Of a stretch of 64,000 nucleotides of DNA, positions 32,001 through 40,277 are shown one piece after another. The notes under the pieces were generated by a model. That model ran no database searches. It saw only the letters and a list, made by a program, of their open reading frames with translations, and was not told where the DNA came from. Numbering within the stretch: position 1 is the stretch's first letter; every line of letters begins with the position of its first letter. The position numbers and the translations under genes are program-made. The stretch lies in contig CAJULM010000005.1 in assembly GCA_910587285.1 (NCBI GenBank), positions 31,971 to 95,970 on the forward strand, given 5' to 3'. The DNA is from an uncultured Oscillospiraceae bacterium (GTDB lineage Bacteria; Bacillota; Clostridia; Oscillospirales; Oscillospiraceae).

Positions 32001-33383
32001 TCACTTCACCTGGGCCATCACATCGTCCAGGGACATGATGGGGGAGACGGTGGTCAGGGCATAATTGCCGTCAGCGTCCGGCTCCAGAGTGACGGTGTTC
32101 AGCGCCAGGTCCACCACGCCCAGGCGGTCGCCGCCGGCGTAGTCCACGCTGCCGCCCATTGGGATATTCACGGGGGCGTTCTCCATAGCCTTCACATAGT
32201 TCTCCCAGGTCAGCTCCAGACCCATGGCGTCCAGCTGGTCCAGGCCGTGGATAAAGGTCTTGGCAGCCACATAGCCCGCCATAGCGTAGGAGTTCAGGGC
32301 ATAGCTTTGGTCGGCGGGGATGCCCTCCTCGGCCTCCCAAGCCATCTGGACGGCGGCAAACTCCATGTAGTCAGCCATGCCCTCCTCCGTGCCGGCATCC
32401 AGCCAGGCGGTGGAGTACACCGGGCGCTCGGCGGTAACACTGCCCTCGGCCACCCGCTGGCCCAGCCAGGGAGCGGAGGCGCACACATAAGAAGTGATCA
32501 CCTTGGCGTTGTAGTTGGCATCGCGCATAGAGGCCAGCACGGTGGCCACGGGACCCTGGTTGGCACAGATGATAACCACATCGCAGCCGGCGTTCTTCAG
32601 CACGTTGACGGCGGCGGAATACTCGGTGGCGGAGGGATCCACATCCTGGTAAACGATCTCCACGCTGACCTCCTCGGCCTGACGCTCCACGCCGGCCTTC
32701 AAGCCCTCGCCATCATCGGCGGTGGTGGCAATGACGCCGATCTTGGTGCCGCCCAGACCCACGCCGTTCTCAGTGGAGGCCAGAGCGCGGGCCAGCAGAA
32801 CCCGCCCCTCGGCGTTGTAGATCGGCTGGACAGAGAACACCACCGCATCGTTGCCGGTGGCCCCCTCTTGGTACAAGGGGGAGATGCCGGTGGCGGCGTA
32901 CACCATGGGGACGCCCTTCTCCTTGATGTAGTCCAGAGTTGCGCCCACGGTGGGGGTGCCGAAGTGGCCCACCAGGGCGAATACCTTGTCGTCCTCCACC
33001 AGCTTCTGGGTGTAGGTCATGCCGTTGGCGGCGTCAAAGTCATCGTTGTAGTTGATGAGGCGCACAGACCGGCCATGGAAGCCGCCCGCGTCGTTATAGG
33101 CTTTGAGCGCAGCGTTCAGCCCCGCGTTAAAGGGAATGCCCACGGAGGCAAACGCACCGGCGGTGGTGGCGGTGTTTCCGATGACAATCTCGGTCTCGGT
33201 CACGCCCTGGACATAGGCATTGCCCTCATCGGGCTGCTGGTTGGGCGTATCACTATTTTGCTCCACGGGAGCGCTGTTGTCAATAGGGGCGCTGTTATCC
33301 GAGGGCTTGTCGGACGCGCAGCCGGCGCACAGGGCAAACAGCAGGGCGGCGCAGGCCAGCAGGGCGATGAGTCTTTTTTTCAT
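32001..33383 (-). CDS. livJ: branched-chain amino acid type ABC binding lipoprotein
   Basis: A 460-residue type I periplasmic-binding fold lipoprotein. Signal peptide with LCAGC lipobox near residue 23, an Asp/Asn/Pro-rich linker, then EIVIGNTATTAGAFASVGIPF and the Leu/Ile/Val-type core. ATG at 33383 preferred: AAGGAG is 7 nt upstream. Liv-type importers take branched-chain amino acids but also aromatic acids, amides and urea, so the ligand is open, and the CoA genes argue for an organic acid. Confidence 0.9.
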   Translation of the reverse strand: MKKRLIALLACAALLFALCAGCASDKPSDNSAPIDNSAPVEQNSDTPNQQPDEGNAYVQGVTETEIVIGNTATTAGAFASVGIPFNAGLNAALKAYNDAGGFHGRSVRLINYNDDFDAANGMTYTQKLVEDDKVFALVGHFGTPTVGATLDYIKEKGVPMVYAATGISPLYQEGATGNDAVVFSVQPIYNAEGRVLLARALASTENGVGLGGTKIGVIATTADDGEGLKAGVERQAEEVSVEIVYQDVDPSATEYSAAVNVLKNAGCDVVIICANQGPVATVLASMRDANYNAKVITSYVCASAPWLGQRVAEGSVTAERPVYSTAWLDAGTEEGMADYMEFAAVQMAWEAEEGIPADQSYALNSYAMAGYVAAKTFIHGLDQLDAMGLELTWENYVKAMENAPVNIPMGGSVDYAGGDRLGVVDLALNTVTLEPDADGNYALTTVSPIMSLDDVMAQVK

Positions 33384-33447
33384 TTTCATTCTCCTTTTTG
33401 ATTGGTTGATGGTGGTTGCAAATATATAAAGGGTATTTGCAGCTTGG

Positions 33448-34164
33448 TTATGCCTTCTTTCCGCCCAGATAGGCGTCAATGAGGCGCTGGTCGTGGATCA
33501 GCTCTGCGGCGGGGCCGGACATACTGATACTGCCCAGTTCCAGCACGTAGGCGTAATCCGCGATTTTCAGGGTAGCCAGGGCGTTCTGCTCCACAATAAG
33601 GATGGTGGAGCCCTCCCGCCGCAGCTCCTGGAGGACGTTAAAGATATCCTTGATGACCAGGGGCGCCAGCCCCAGAGACGGTTCGTCCAGCAGCAGCACC
33701 TTGGGGTTGGCCATCAGCGCCCGGCCAATGGCCAGCATCTGCTGCTCGCCTCCGGACAGAGTGGAGGCCTGCTGCTTTTTGCGCTGCTCCAGCACAGGAA
33801 ACAGCCCGTAAATCCGGCGCAGGTTTTGCTGAATGCGGCCCTTCTCCCGGTCGGTGTACGCCCCGGCCCGGAGGTTCTCCTCCACGGTGAGGCCGTAGAA
33901 CACCAGCCGTCCCTCGGGGGACATACTCACCCCCTGCCGCACCACGCGGCACGCCCGTTTGCTGATGGGCTGGCCGCCCAGGCATACGCTGCCTCCGGTG
34001 GGCTTGATGATGCCGCTCACCGCCCGCAGCGTGGTGGTTTTACCCGCGCCGTTGGCCCCCAGCAGGGCCACGATTTGCCCCTCCTCCACGTCCAGGTCAA
34101 TGCCCCGGACAGCTTGGATGGGTCCATAGCTGACCTTCAGGTCTCGAACTTCCAGCAGCGCCAT
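33448..34164 (-). CDS. livF: ABC transporter ATP-binding protein LivF
   Basis: A 238-residue ATPase. Walker A GANGAGKTT, signature LSGGEQQ, Walker B VLLLDEPSLGLAP, H-loop-type VEQN. The last is typical of LivF. The ATG at 34164 overlaps the livG stop region with GAGGAGGGG upstream. Confidence 0.95.
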   Translation of the reverse strand: MALLEVRDLKVSYGPIQAVRGIDLDVEEGQIVALLGANGAGKTTTLRAVSGIIKPTGGSVCLGGQPISKRACRVVRQGVSMSPEGRLVFYGLTVEENLRAGAYTDREKGRIQQNLRRIYGLFPVLEQRKKQQASTLSGGEQQMLAIGRALMANPKVLLLDEPSLGLAPLVIKDIFNVLQELRREGSTILIVEQNALATLKIADYAYVLELGSISMSGPAAELIHDQRLIDAYLGGKKA

Positions 34165-34166
34165 GC

Positions 34167-35126
34167 TCACCCCTCCTCGCTGACGCCTAAGTAGGCGGAT
34201 TGAACGTCCTTGTCGGCCTGGACCTGCTCGGGTGTGCCCATGGCCAGCAGCTTGCCAAAGGAGATGGCGCACACCGTGTCGCAGATGTCCATCACCAGCC
34301 CCATGTCATGCTCCACCAGCAGAATGGTGCAGCCATACTCCTGCTGAATGCGCCGGATGAGCTTGGACAGCTCCGCCGTCTCGGTGTCGTTCAGGCCGGC
34401 GGCCGGCTCATCCAGGATGATGAGCTGAGGATCACACATGAGGGTGCGGGCGATCTCAATCTTTTTCAGCACGCCGTAGGGCAGGCCCATGGCATACCAG
34501 TCCTTATAGGTGGAGAGACCCATAAAATCCAGCACCTTCATGGCCCGCTCCCGCACCACCTTCTCCTCCTGGCGCAGAATGGGCAGGTGGAGGGCCTGCT
34601 GGGCCAGGTTGGCGGTGTACTGCCGGTGGCCCGCGATGAGCAGATTGTCCAGTACGGACAGCTCCCGAATGACCTCCACGTTTTGGAAGGTGCGCACAAT
34701 GCCCTGGAGGATGACATCATGGACCTTTTCGTGGTTCAGATCCACCACCTGGCCGGATTTGTTCTCAAAGTGAAGCTGCCCGGCGGTGGGCTTATAGAAC
34801 TGGGTAATGCAGTTGAACACCGTGGTCTTGCCCGCGCCGTTGGGGCCAATGAGGCCGAAGATCTCCCCCTTTTTCACCTGGAAGGAGAGGCCGTCCACCG
34901 CCTTCACGCCGCCGAAATACATACACAAATCCTTCACGTCCAGCACCACGCCATCGGGGAGGGACAGCCCTGTGGCGGGCAGCGCGGCCTCCGCCTGGGC
35001 CAGCTTTGCCCTCACGCTCTGAAGCTTCCCCTCATACTTTTGGGTGCGCTCCAGCTCGCCCAGGCGCTGGTAGAGCTGAACGCGCCGGCGCAGCCGGTCC
35101 ACCTGGCTGTAGCTTGTGTTGGCCAT
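34167..35126 (-). CDS. livG: ABC transporter ATP-binding protein LivG with N-terminal extension
   Basis: A 319-residue ATPase. Walker A GPNGAGKTT, signature LPYGVLKK (LivG-type YG), Walker B IILDEPAAGLN, H-loop VEHDMG. Unusually, about 60 extra residues precede the ABC domain (usual LivG about 255): a charged, Leu/Gln-rich helix that could form a coiled coil. The start overlaps the livM stop (TAATG), so the extension is translated from a proper coupled start. Confidence 0.93.
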   Translation of the reverse strand: MANTSYSQVDRLRRRVQLYQRLGELERTQKYEGKLQSVRAKLAQAEAALPATGLSLPDGVVLDVKDLCMYFGGVKAVDGLSFQVKKGEIFGLIGPNGAGKTTVFNCITQFYKPTAGQLHFENKSGQVVDLNHEKVHDVILQGIVRTFQNVEVIRELSVLDNLLIAGHRQYTANLAQQALHLPILRQEEKVVRERAMKVLDFMGLSTYKDWYAMGLPYGVLKKIEIARTLMCDPQLIILDEPAAGLNDTETAELSKLIRRIQQEYGCTILLVEHDMGLVMDICDTVCAISFGKLLAMGTPEQVQADKDVQSAYLGVSEEG

Positions 35127-36145
35127 TACGCACCCCCCTTTCCGGACTTAGCCAGCCTCTTTTTCGCGCCGGCCCAGAGCTGGCTGACAATCTGAGCGAA
35201 GCCGCCGGGGAAAAACATCACCACCAGGATGATGAGCACACCGGTGACCATGGTAATAAAGGCCGGGTTCTCCCGGAAAAACGGAATATTGCTCAGGAAC
35301 ATGGATTGCAGCCCGTAGATGATGAACACGCCGAAGGTGGTGCCCCACAGGCTCTTGGCCCCGCCGATAATGACCGCGCCCAAAATATTCAGCGACGTGG
35401 TCAGGGTGAGCAGGGTTGAGGTGGACGTGGTGATGGTGCGGATAAACAGCATATACAGCAGTCCGCCCACCGCCGCAAAAATCACCGAGATGACAAAGGA
35501 CATCAGCCGGAACTTCATCAGCGAAATGCCCATGGCCTGAGCCGCCGAGGTGGAGTTCTTCATGGCCAGCATGGCCCGGCCCGTGGGGCTGTCAATCAGA
35601 TTGAACAGCAGCCACATCAGCACCGTGAACACGGCGAGAATTAGAAAATATACTCCGGTGGGGCTGATTTTTGTGCCAAACAGGCGAACATGGTCCACGT
35701 CGATTTTAATGGTGGACTTAATCACCATGAGCAGGTTGCGGATGATCTCGGACAGGCCCAGGGTGAGGATGGCCAAATAGATGCCCTCAATGCGCAGTGA
35801 GATAAAGCCCACCACCGCCCCAATAACGACAGCCGCCGCAATGGTGAGGACCAGCGCCGCAGCAAAGGGCAATTCGTACTCCTGGATGATGTAATAGGCC
35901 AGGTAGGTGCCGATGCCGATGAAGCCGCCGGTGCCCAAAGTGGCCAGCCCCGAATACCCCAGCAGCAGGCAGAAGCCGATGGCCACGATGGAATAGATAA
36001 GCGTATTGCCCACCGCCTGCACAAAGGAGGAGGAGATCATCCCCTGAAGGTTGAGGAACTGGATGGCGCTGAGTACGATGACGAATACCAGCAGCTGACC
36101 AAGAGGGCTACGCAGCACATCCAATACGGGGTTCTTTTTCTTCAT
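35126..36145 (-). CDS. livM: branched-chain type ABC permease LivM
   Basis: A 339-residue permease with 8-10 membrane helices; GYSGLATLGTGGFIGIGTYLAYY and the Thr/Gly-rich ILGAVIIGGAKSLWG near the end are LivM hallmarks. The ATG has GGAGGG. Overlaps livG by one base pair of codons. Confidence 0.93.
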   Translation of the reverse strand: MKKKNPVLDVLRSPLGQLLVFVIVLSAIQFLNLQGMISSSFVQAVGNTLIYSIVAIGFCLLLGYSGLATLGTGGFIGIGTYLAYYIIQEYELPFAAALVLTIAAAVVIGAVVGFISLRIEGIYLAILTLGLSEIIRNLLMVIKSTIKIDVDHVRLFGTKISPTGVYFLILAVFTVLMWLLFNLIDSPTGRAMLAMKNSTSAAQAMGISLMKFRLMSFVISVIFAAVGGLLYMLFIRTITTSTSTLLTLTTSLNILGAVIIGGAKSLWGTTFGVFIIYGLQSMFLSNIPFFRENPAFITMVTGVLIILVVMFFPGGFAQIVSQLWAGAKKRLAKSGKGGA

Positions 36146-36158
36146 ACCGCCGCCCTCC

Positions 36159-37094
36159 TTACACTTTTTTCGCCACCGGCTTGCCCAGCAAACCCTGGGG
36201 CCGGATGAGAATCACAATGAGCATCAGCACGTAGACGATGACCATGTTCCACCGGGAGATGCCGGAAAACGCGGGGAAGTTGGCCAGAAAGCCGATACAG
36301 CTGGCCGCCACCGGAATGCACACCGCCCCCAGCACCGGGCCGTAAAAGGTGGAGAAACCGCCCAAAATCCCCGCCAGGAAGGCATTGACCTGCACCGTCG
36401 TCATGAACGTGGCGTTGATGGCGGTGCCGCTGCCGGCGTACATCACCGCCGCCAGCACGCCCAGCGCCCCTGCGATGGCCCAAGACACGGCGGTAATAAA
36501 GTGGGAGTTGATTCCCATCAGCTCCGCGGTGAATTCGTTGGACGCGGTGGCCCGCACGCCCAGCCCCCAACGGCTGAACTTCAGCAGCAGGAAAATGGTC
36601 CCCAGCACCACCACGGTGATGATCAGGCAGATGAGGGCGTGCTTGGTGATAACCACCTCCCCGCCAAAGGCAGGAATGATGAAGTTGGGGGACACCCCCG
36701 CCTTCTGCGTGTTGTAAAACGCCTCGAAGGGAATGGACTCCGGGGTGCCGAACACCAGCGGAATACCGCCCAGAACGATGGACACGATACCCATGGTGAT
36801 GATCTGCTTGCCCACGGCGTTTACGTTTTTGCCGTTGCGGAAAATCGCAATGTCGATGAACAGCCCCACCAAAACGCCCACCGCCATACCGATCAATACG
36901 CCCAGGTATACCGGAATGCCGTATTTGTTGAGCATATCCGCCGTCACGTAGCAGCCCAGCGCGGCGATGGACCCCTGGGCGAAGTTGGTGGTGGTGGAAG
37001 TTTTGAAAATCAGAGTGACCGCGAAGGCCGCCAGGGCTGTGACGCATACGCTGAGCAGCGTACCGCAAAGGGTGGAGAGAAACGCGGCGAACAT
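36159..37094 (-). CDS. livH: branched-chain type ABC permease LivH
   Basis: A 311-residue permease with about eight helices and NFAQGSIAALGCYVTADML near the start, typical LivH. The ATG at 37094 uses GGGGGTGA, which contains the stop of the preceding KAS III-like gene. Confidence 0.93.
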   Translation of the reverse strand: MFAAFLSTLCGTLLSVCVTALAAFAVTLIFKTSTTTNFAQGSIAALGCYVTADMLNKYGIPVYLGVLIGMAVGVLVGLFIDIAIFRNGKNVNAVGKQIITMGIVSIVLGGIPLVFGTPESIPFEAFYNTQKAGVSPNFIIPAFGGEVVITKHALICLIITVVVLGTIFLLLKFSRWGLGVRATASNEFTAELMGINSHFITAVSWAIAGALGVLAAVMYAGSGTAINATFMTTVQVNAFLAGILGGFSTFYGPVLGAVCIPVAASCIGFLANFPAFSGISRWNMVIVYVLMLIVILIRPQGLLGKPVAKKV

Positions 37095-37098
37095 GGAT

Positions 37099-38118
37099 TC
37101 ACCCCCATTTGATGACGTTGGCCGCCCAGGTATAGCCGATGCCGGCGGCAATCATGGCCACCACCGTACCGTCCTCCACCCTGCCCTCGTCCAGCGCCAG
37201 CTTTAGCTCCAGAATCTGGTCGATCTGGCCCACGTGGCCATAGTTTTCCAGGTAGATGCTCTGCTCCTCGCTCAATCCCAGTTCGGTCAGCAGACCCTTA
37301 TGGCCAGAGCGCTTCATGTGCAGCACATCCAAAAATCCGATGTCCGACCGGGTCATGCCCGATTTGCGCAGTGCCTCGTCAATGCAGTGCAGCCAGTTGG
37401 GCATGGACACGGTGTTGAGCAGCCCCTTCATCTTCGGCGCGTCCATCAGGCGCAGGCGGTTGAGTTCCCCCATATTCTCCACAGTGAGGGGGTTGCAGAT
37501 GCCGCCGACCTCGCCGCCGCAGGTGTGAACCACCGACCCATCGCTCATCAGGTGAGTCCCCAGCAGCAGGTTTTTTCCATAGCCCTTCTTCAACAGGATA
37601 GCCCCTCCGCCGCAGGCCAAATCGTACATGAAGGACAAATCCTTGTCGGTGTAGTCAATGAGGTCGCAGTTGCGGTAACCGCCGCACACCAGCACGGTGT
37701 CCATCTCCTCATCGGCCAAAAGCATATCCTTCGCTATCTTCATGGCGGACACGCAGGTGCAGCAGCGGTTCTGCACATCAATCCCCCAGGCGTTCCGTGC
37801 GCCGATGCGGTCCTGCACGTAGCAGGCGGAGGTGGTCAGCGGGTACTCCTTCCACTCCTCCGTGATACACAGGATGGCGTCGATGTCCAGGGGGTCCACC
37901 CCGGTGTTCTTCAGGCAGTCCAGCGCGGCCAGTGCCCCCATCTCCTGGGTGCCGTCGCAGGTCTCCCCGGAGGGAACGTACTTCTCCACAATGCCCAGCT
38001 TGTTGATGACCGCTTCCTCGCTCCACGCGCCCGCCGTGGCCTGAGAGATTTCCTTGGCCGTCATTTTTGTTTGGGGAAGATAGATTCCCAGCCCGACAAT
38101 GCCCACAGTTTGCTCCAT
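37099..38118 (-). CDS. KAS III-like (3-oxoacyl-ACP synthase III family) protein with altered triad
   Basis: A 339-residue thiolase-fold enzyme like FabH. The active Cys aligns to the first Cys of QNRCCTCVSAM, the His to VLHMKRSGHKG. The third residue, Asn of the FabH NxGN motif, is His here (NYGHVGQ), and the HQAN motif reads HMKR. This predicts a KAS III relative doing acyl transfer or a different condensation, not fatty-acid initiation. First gene of the Liv/CoA operon, under a TTGACA/TATTCT promoter with an operator. The start has AAGGAG. Confidence 0.85.
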   Translation of the reverse strand: MEQTVGIVGLGIYLPQTKMTAKEISQATAGAWSEEAVINKLGIVEKYVPSGETCDGTQEMGALAALDCLKNTGVDPLDIDAILCITEEWKEYPLTTSACYVQDRIGARNAWGIDVQNRCCTCVSAMKIAKDMLLADEEMDTVLVCGGYRNCDLIDYTDKDLSFMYDLACGGGAILLKKGYGKNLLLGTHLMSDGSVVHTCGGEVGGICNPLTVENMGELNRLRLMDAPKMKGLLNTVSMPNWLHCIDEALRKSGMTRSDIGFLDVLHMKRSGHKGLLTELGLSEEQSIYLENYGHVGQIDQILELKLALDEGRVEDGTVVAMIAAGIGYTWAANVIKWG

Positions 38119-38168
38119 ACTCAGTCTTTCTCCTTATCCCGCCGCCCGGACGCGGGCTGCGTATTTTT

Positions 38169-38184
38169 ATGAATAGCGGTTCAG
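38169..38184. promoter_or_regulatory. operator A (TetR-type palindrome)
   Basis: ATGAATAGCGGTTCA followed by G: arms TGAA/TTCA around TAGCGG. It lies just downstream of the start point of the minus-strand operon. Its core TGAATAGCGGTTCA is identical to operator B. Confidence 0.75.
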
Positions 38185-38196
38185 TATCCAAAAAGA

Positions 38197-38225
38197 AGAA
38201 TATCCCATCTCTTCGTGTTTGTCAA
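38197..38225 (-). promoter_or_regulatory. sigma-70 promoter of the KAS III-liv-CoA operon
   Basis: Minus-strand TTGACA (38220-38225), 17-bp spacer, TATTCT (38197-38202). Confidence 0.85.
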
Positions 38226-38278
38226 GCCACTTTTATAAATTTCGTTTGTTTTCTGCAAAATTATTTCGGACTTTCTGG

Positions 38279-38307
38279 TTGACATTTCCCACATTCCGGA
38301 GTATGAT
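38279..38307 (+). promoter_or_regulatory. sigma-70 promoter of maoC
   Basis: TTGACA (38279-38284), 17-bp spacer, TATGAT (38302-38307). Operator B follows 5 bp later and covers the start point. Confidence 0.88.
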
Positions 38308-38312
38308 ACAAA

Positions 38313-38328
38313 ATGAATAGCGGTTCAT
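38313..38328. promoter_or_regulatory. operator B (TetR-type palindrome)
   Basis: ATGAATAGCGGTTCAT, arms ATGAA/TTCAT. Placed over the maoC transcription start, a classic repressor position. Confidence 0.78.
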
Positions 38329-38384
38329 AATACATGATTTCCCCAAAATAGTTTGAGAACCTTGAAAGGAGCTTCATAAAAATC

Positions 38385-38798
38385 ATGAAAACCATTGATA
38401 CCATCCAGGTGGGCGACAGCGCCAGCTTCACCAAAACCGTCACAGAAACCGACATCATCCTGTATGCCGGCATCAGCGGCGACTTCAACCCCGCCCACAT
38501 TGACGCGGAGCACGCCAAGGCCTCCATGTTCGGCCAGCGCATCGCCCACGGAATGCTGTCCGCCGGCTTCATCTCCAACGTGCTGGGCACCCAGCTCCCC
38601 GGCCCCGGCACCATCTATATGGGCCAGGAGCTGCGCTTCGTCAAGCCCGTCTTCATCGGCGACACCGTCACCGCCACCTGCACCGTCACCGAGCGCATCG
38701 TGGAAAAGAACCGCCTGAAGCTGGAGACCATCGTCACCAATCAGAAGGGGGACCAGGTCATCACCGGCACCGCCACCGTCATGCCCCCCAAGGCATAA
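38385..38798 (+). CDS. MaoC-like (R)-specific enoyl-CoA hydratase
   Basis: A 137-residue hot-dog-fold hydratase (PhaJ/MaoC type). Catalytic Asp and His are in YAGISGDFNPAHID, followed by IAHGMLSAGFIS. It adds water to trans-2-enoyl-CoA giving (R)-3-hydroxyacyl-CoA. RBS AAAGGAGC is about 10 nt upstream. Divergent from the KAS III-liv-CoA operon and sharing its operator, so part of the same pathway. Confidence 0.93.
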   Translation: MKTIDTIQVGDSASFTKTVTETDIILYAGISGDFNPAHIDAEHAKASMFGQRIAHGMLSAGFISNVLGTQLPGPGTIYMGQELRFVKPVFIGDTVTATCTVTERIVEKNRLKLETIVTNQKGDQVITGTATVMPPKA

Positions 38799-38914
38799 CC
38801 GCCCGCTCCTCCGCCCGCGCGGAAAAATTTCCGCCCGCCCCAATTTTTCCTCCCATTTTCCACGGCGCTGTGCTATACTAAGGCCATAACATTCCAAAGG
38901 GAGGCAAAAAGTCT

Positions 38915-39532
38915 ATGAAGGTACTTATGCTCAACGGAAGCCCCCGCGTCGGGGGCAATACCTCCATCGCTTTACAGGAAATGGAGCGGATATTTCAGTC
39001 CGAAGGGGTGGACACCCATATCGTCCAGGTGGGCGGACAGGATATCCGAGGGTGCGTAGCCTGCAACGGCTGCGCCAAGCTGGGCCGGTGCGTGTTTGAC
39101 GATGCCGTCAACCAGCTCGCCCCGGAGTTCGAGGCCTGCGACGGTTTGGTGGTAGGCAGCCCTGTGTACTATGCCTCCGCCAACGCCACCCTGGTGGCTC
39201 TGCTCACCCGGCTTTTCTACAGCACCCACTTTGACAAGACCATGAAGGTGGGCGCCAGCGTGGTGGTGGCCCGCCGGGGCGGGCTGTCCGCCACCTTTGA
39301 CGAGCTGAACAAATTCTTTACCATTTCGGGGATGCCGGTGGCCTCCAGCCAATACTGGAACAGCGTCCACGGCCGGCTGCCCGGCGAGGCCCAACAGGAC
39401 GAGGAGGGCCTGCAAACCATGCGCACCCTTGCCCGAAATATGACCTTCCTCATGAAAAGCATCGCCCTCGGCCGGGAGGCCTACGGCCTGCCCCAGCCGG
39501 AGCCCCGGCAGGCTACCAATTTCATCCGATAA
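38915..39532 (+). CDS. NADPH-dependent FMN reductase / iron-sulfur flavoprotein-like
   Basis: A 205-residue flavodoxin-fold protein. FMN phosphate loop LNGSPRVGGNTS near the start; a Cys-rich stretch CVACNGCAKLGRC (about 47-59) resembles the cluster motif of archaeal-type iron-sulfur flavoproteins; GSPVYYASANA is the second flavin loop. Likely moves electrons from NAD(P)H or ferredoxin to a small acceptor. The start has AAAGGGAGG; a TATACT -10 lies upstream. Single gene with its own terminator. Confidence 0.88.
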   Translation: MKVLMLNGSPRVGGNTSIALQEMERIFQSEGVDTHIVQVGGQDIRGCVACNGCAKLGRCVFDDAVNQLAPEFEACDGLVVGSPVYYASANATLVALLTRLFYSTHFDKTMKVGASVVVARRGGLSATFDELNKFFTISGMPVASSQYWNSVHGRLPGEAQQDEEGLQTMRTLARNMTFLMKSIALGREAYGLPQPEPRQATNFIR

Positions 39533-39545
39533 GCGGCCTGCACAG

Positions 39546-39588
39546 CGGCGGGCCCCTCCCCGCAGACGGCACGGGGAGGGGCCCGCCG
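39546..39588 (+). terminator. intrinsic terminator
   Basis: Stem CGGCGGGCCCCTCCCCG and its complement, 9-nt loop, followed by a weak T-run. Confidence 0.8.
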
Positions 39589-39728
39589 GTTGTTTCCCGC
39601 ACGCAGCCGTAAAAATCCTGTTTTTGGCTTCCTATTTTTCACCAAATGTGGTAAGATACCTTTATCATTTCTACGGACGCTGTGGGGCAGTTCCCGCCGC
39701 GGACACCATATACAGGAGGTCACGGACC

Positions 39729-40277
39729 ATGGAGCTCAATGAGACAACGCTGGCCAGCGAACTGATTTTTGACGGCAGGCTGCTGAAAGTTTATCGGGAC
39801 CAGGTGGGCCTGACGGACGGCGGGCAGTCCATTCGGGAGTTCGTCCATCATCCGGGCGGGGTGGCGGTGGTCCCTCTGGACCGAGACGGAAACGTCTATC
39901 TGGAGCGCCAGTTCCGCTACCCCTACCGCAAAGTAGTTACCGAGATTCCCGCCGGCAAGCTGGAGCCGGGAGAGGACCCCTTCGACGCTATCCAGCGGGA
40001 GCTTCAGGAGGAGATCGGCGCCACCGCCGCCCGGTGGGACGCTTTGGGCTACATCATGCCCAGCGTGGGCTATACCGACGAGATGCTCTATCTCTATCTG
40101 GCCCGGGACCTCACCTTCGGCCGCACCCATCTGGACGAGGACGAATTTTTAGAGCCCTTCAAGCTGCCCTTTACCCAGGCGCTCTCACAGGCGGCGGACG
40201 GGCGGATCAACGACGCGAAAACGCTCAGCGCCCTGTTCCGGGCGGACCAAAAAATGCGGGAGGAACGCAATGAGTAA
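39729..40277 (+). CDS. Nudix hydrolase (ADP-ribose pyrophosphatase type)
   Basis: A 182-residue Nudix enzyme that probably splits ADP-ribose to AMP and ribose 5-phosphate. Nudix box: GKLEPGEDPFDAIQREL then QEEIG, matching GX5EX7REUXEEXGU. The ATG at 39729 has AGGAGG. Its 3' end overlaps walR by 8 bp, so the two are translationally coupled, an unusual lead gene for a wal operon. Confidence 0.93.
   Translation: MELNETTLASELIFDGRLLKVYRDQVGLTDGGQSIREFVHHPGGVAVVPLDRDGNVYLERQFRYPYRKVVTEIPAGKLEPGEDPFDAIQRELQEEIGATAARWDALGYIMPSVGYTDEMLYLYLARDLTFGRTHLDEDEFLEPFKLPFTQALSQAADGRINDAKTLSALFRADQKMREERNE

Noticed and set aside
30633..33401. Very long plus-strand open frame (over 900 codons) opposite livJ and the CoA-transferase
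   Set aside because: High-GC antisense shadow: no ribosome site, His/Gly/Val-rich nonsense composition, and both sense genes are recognisable families.
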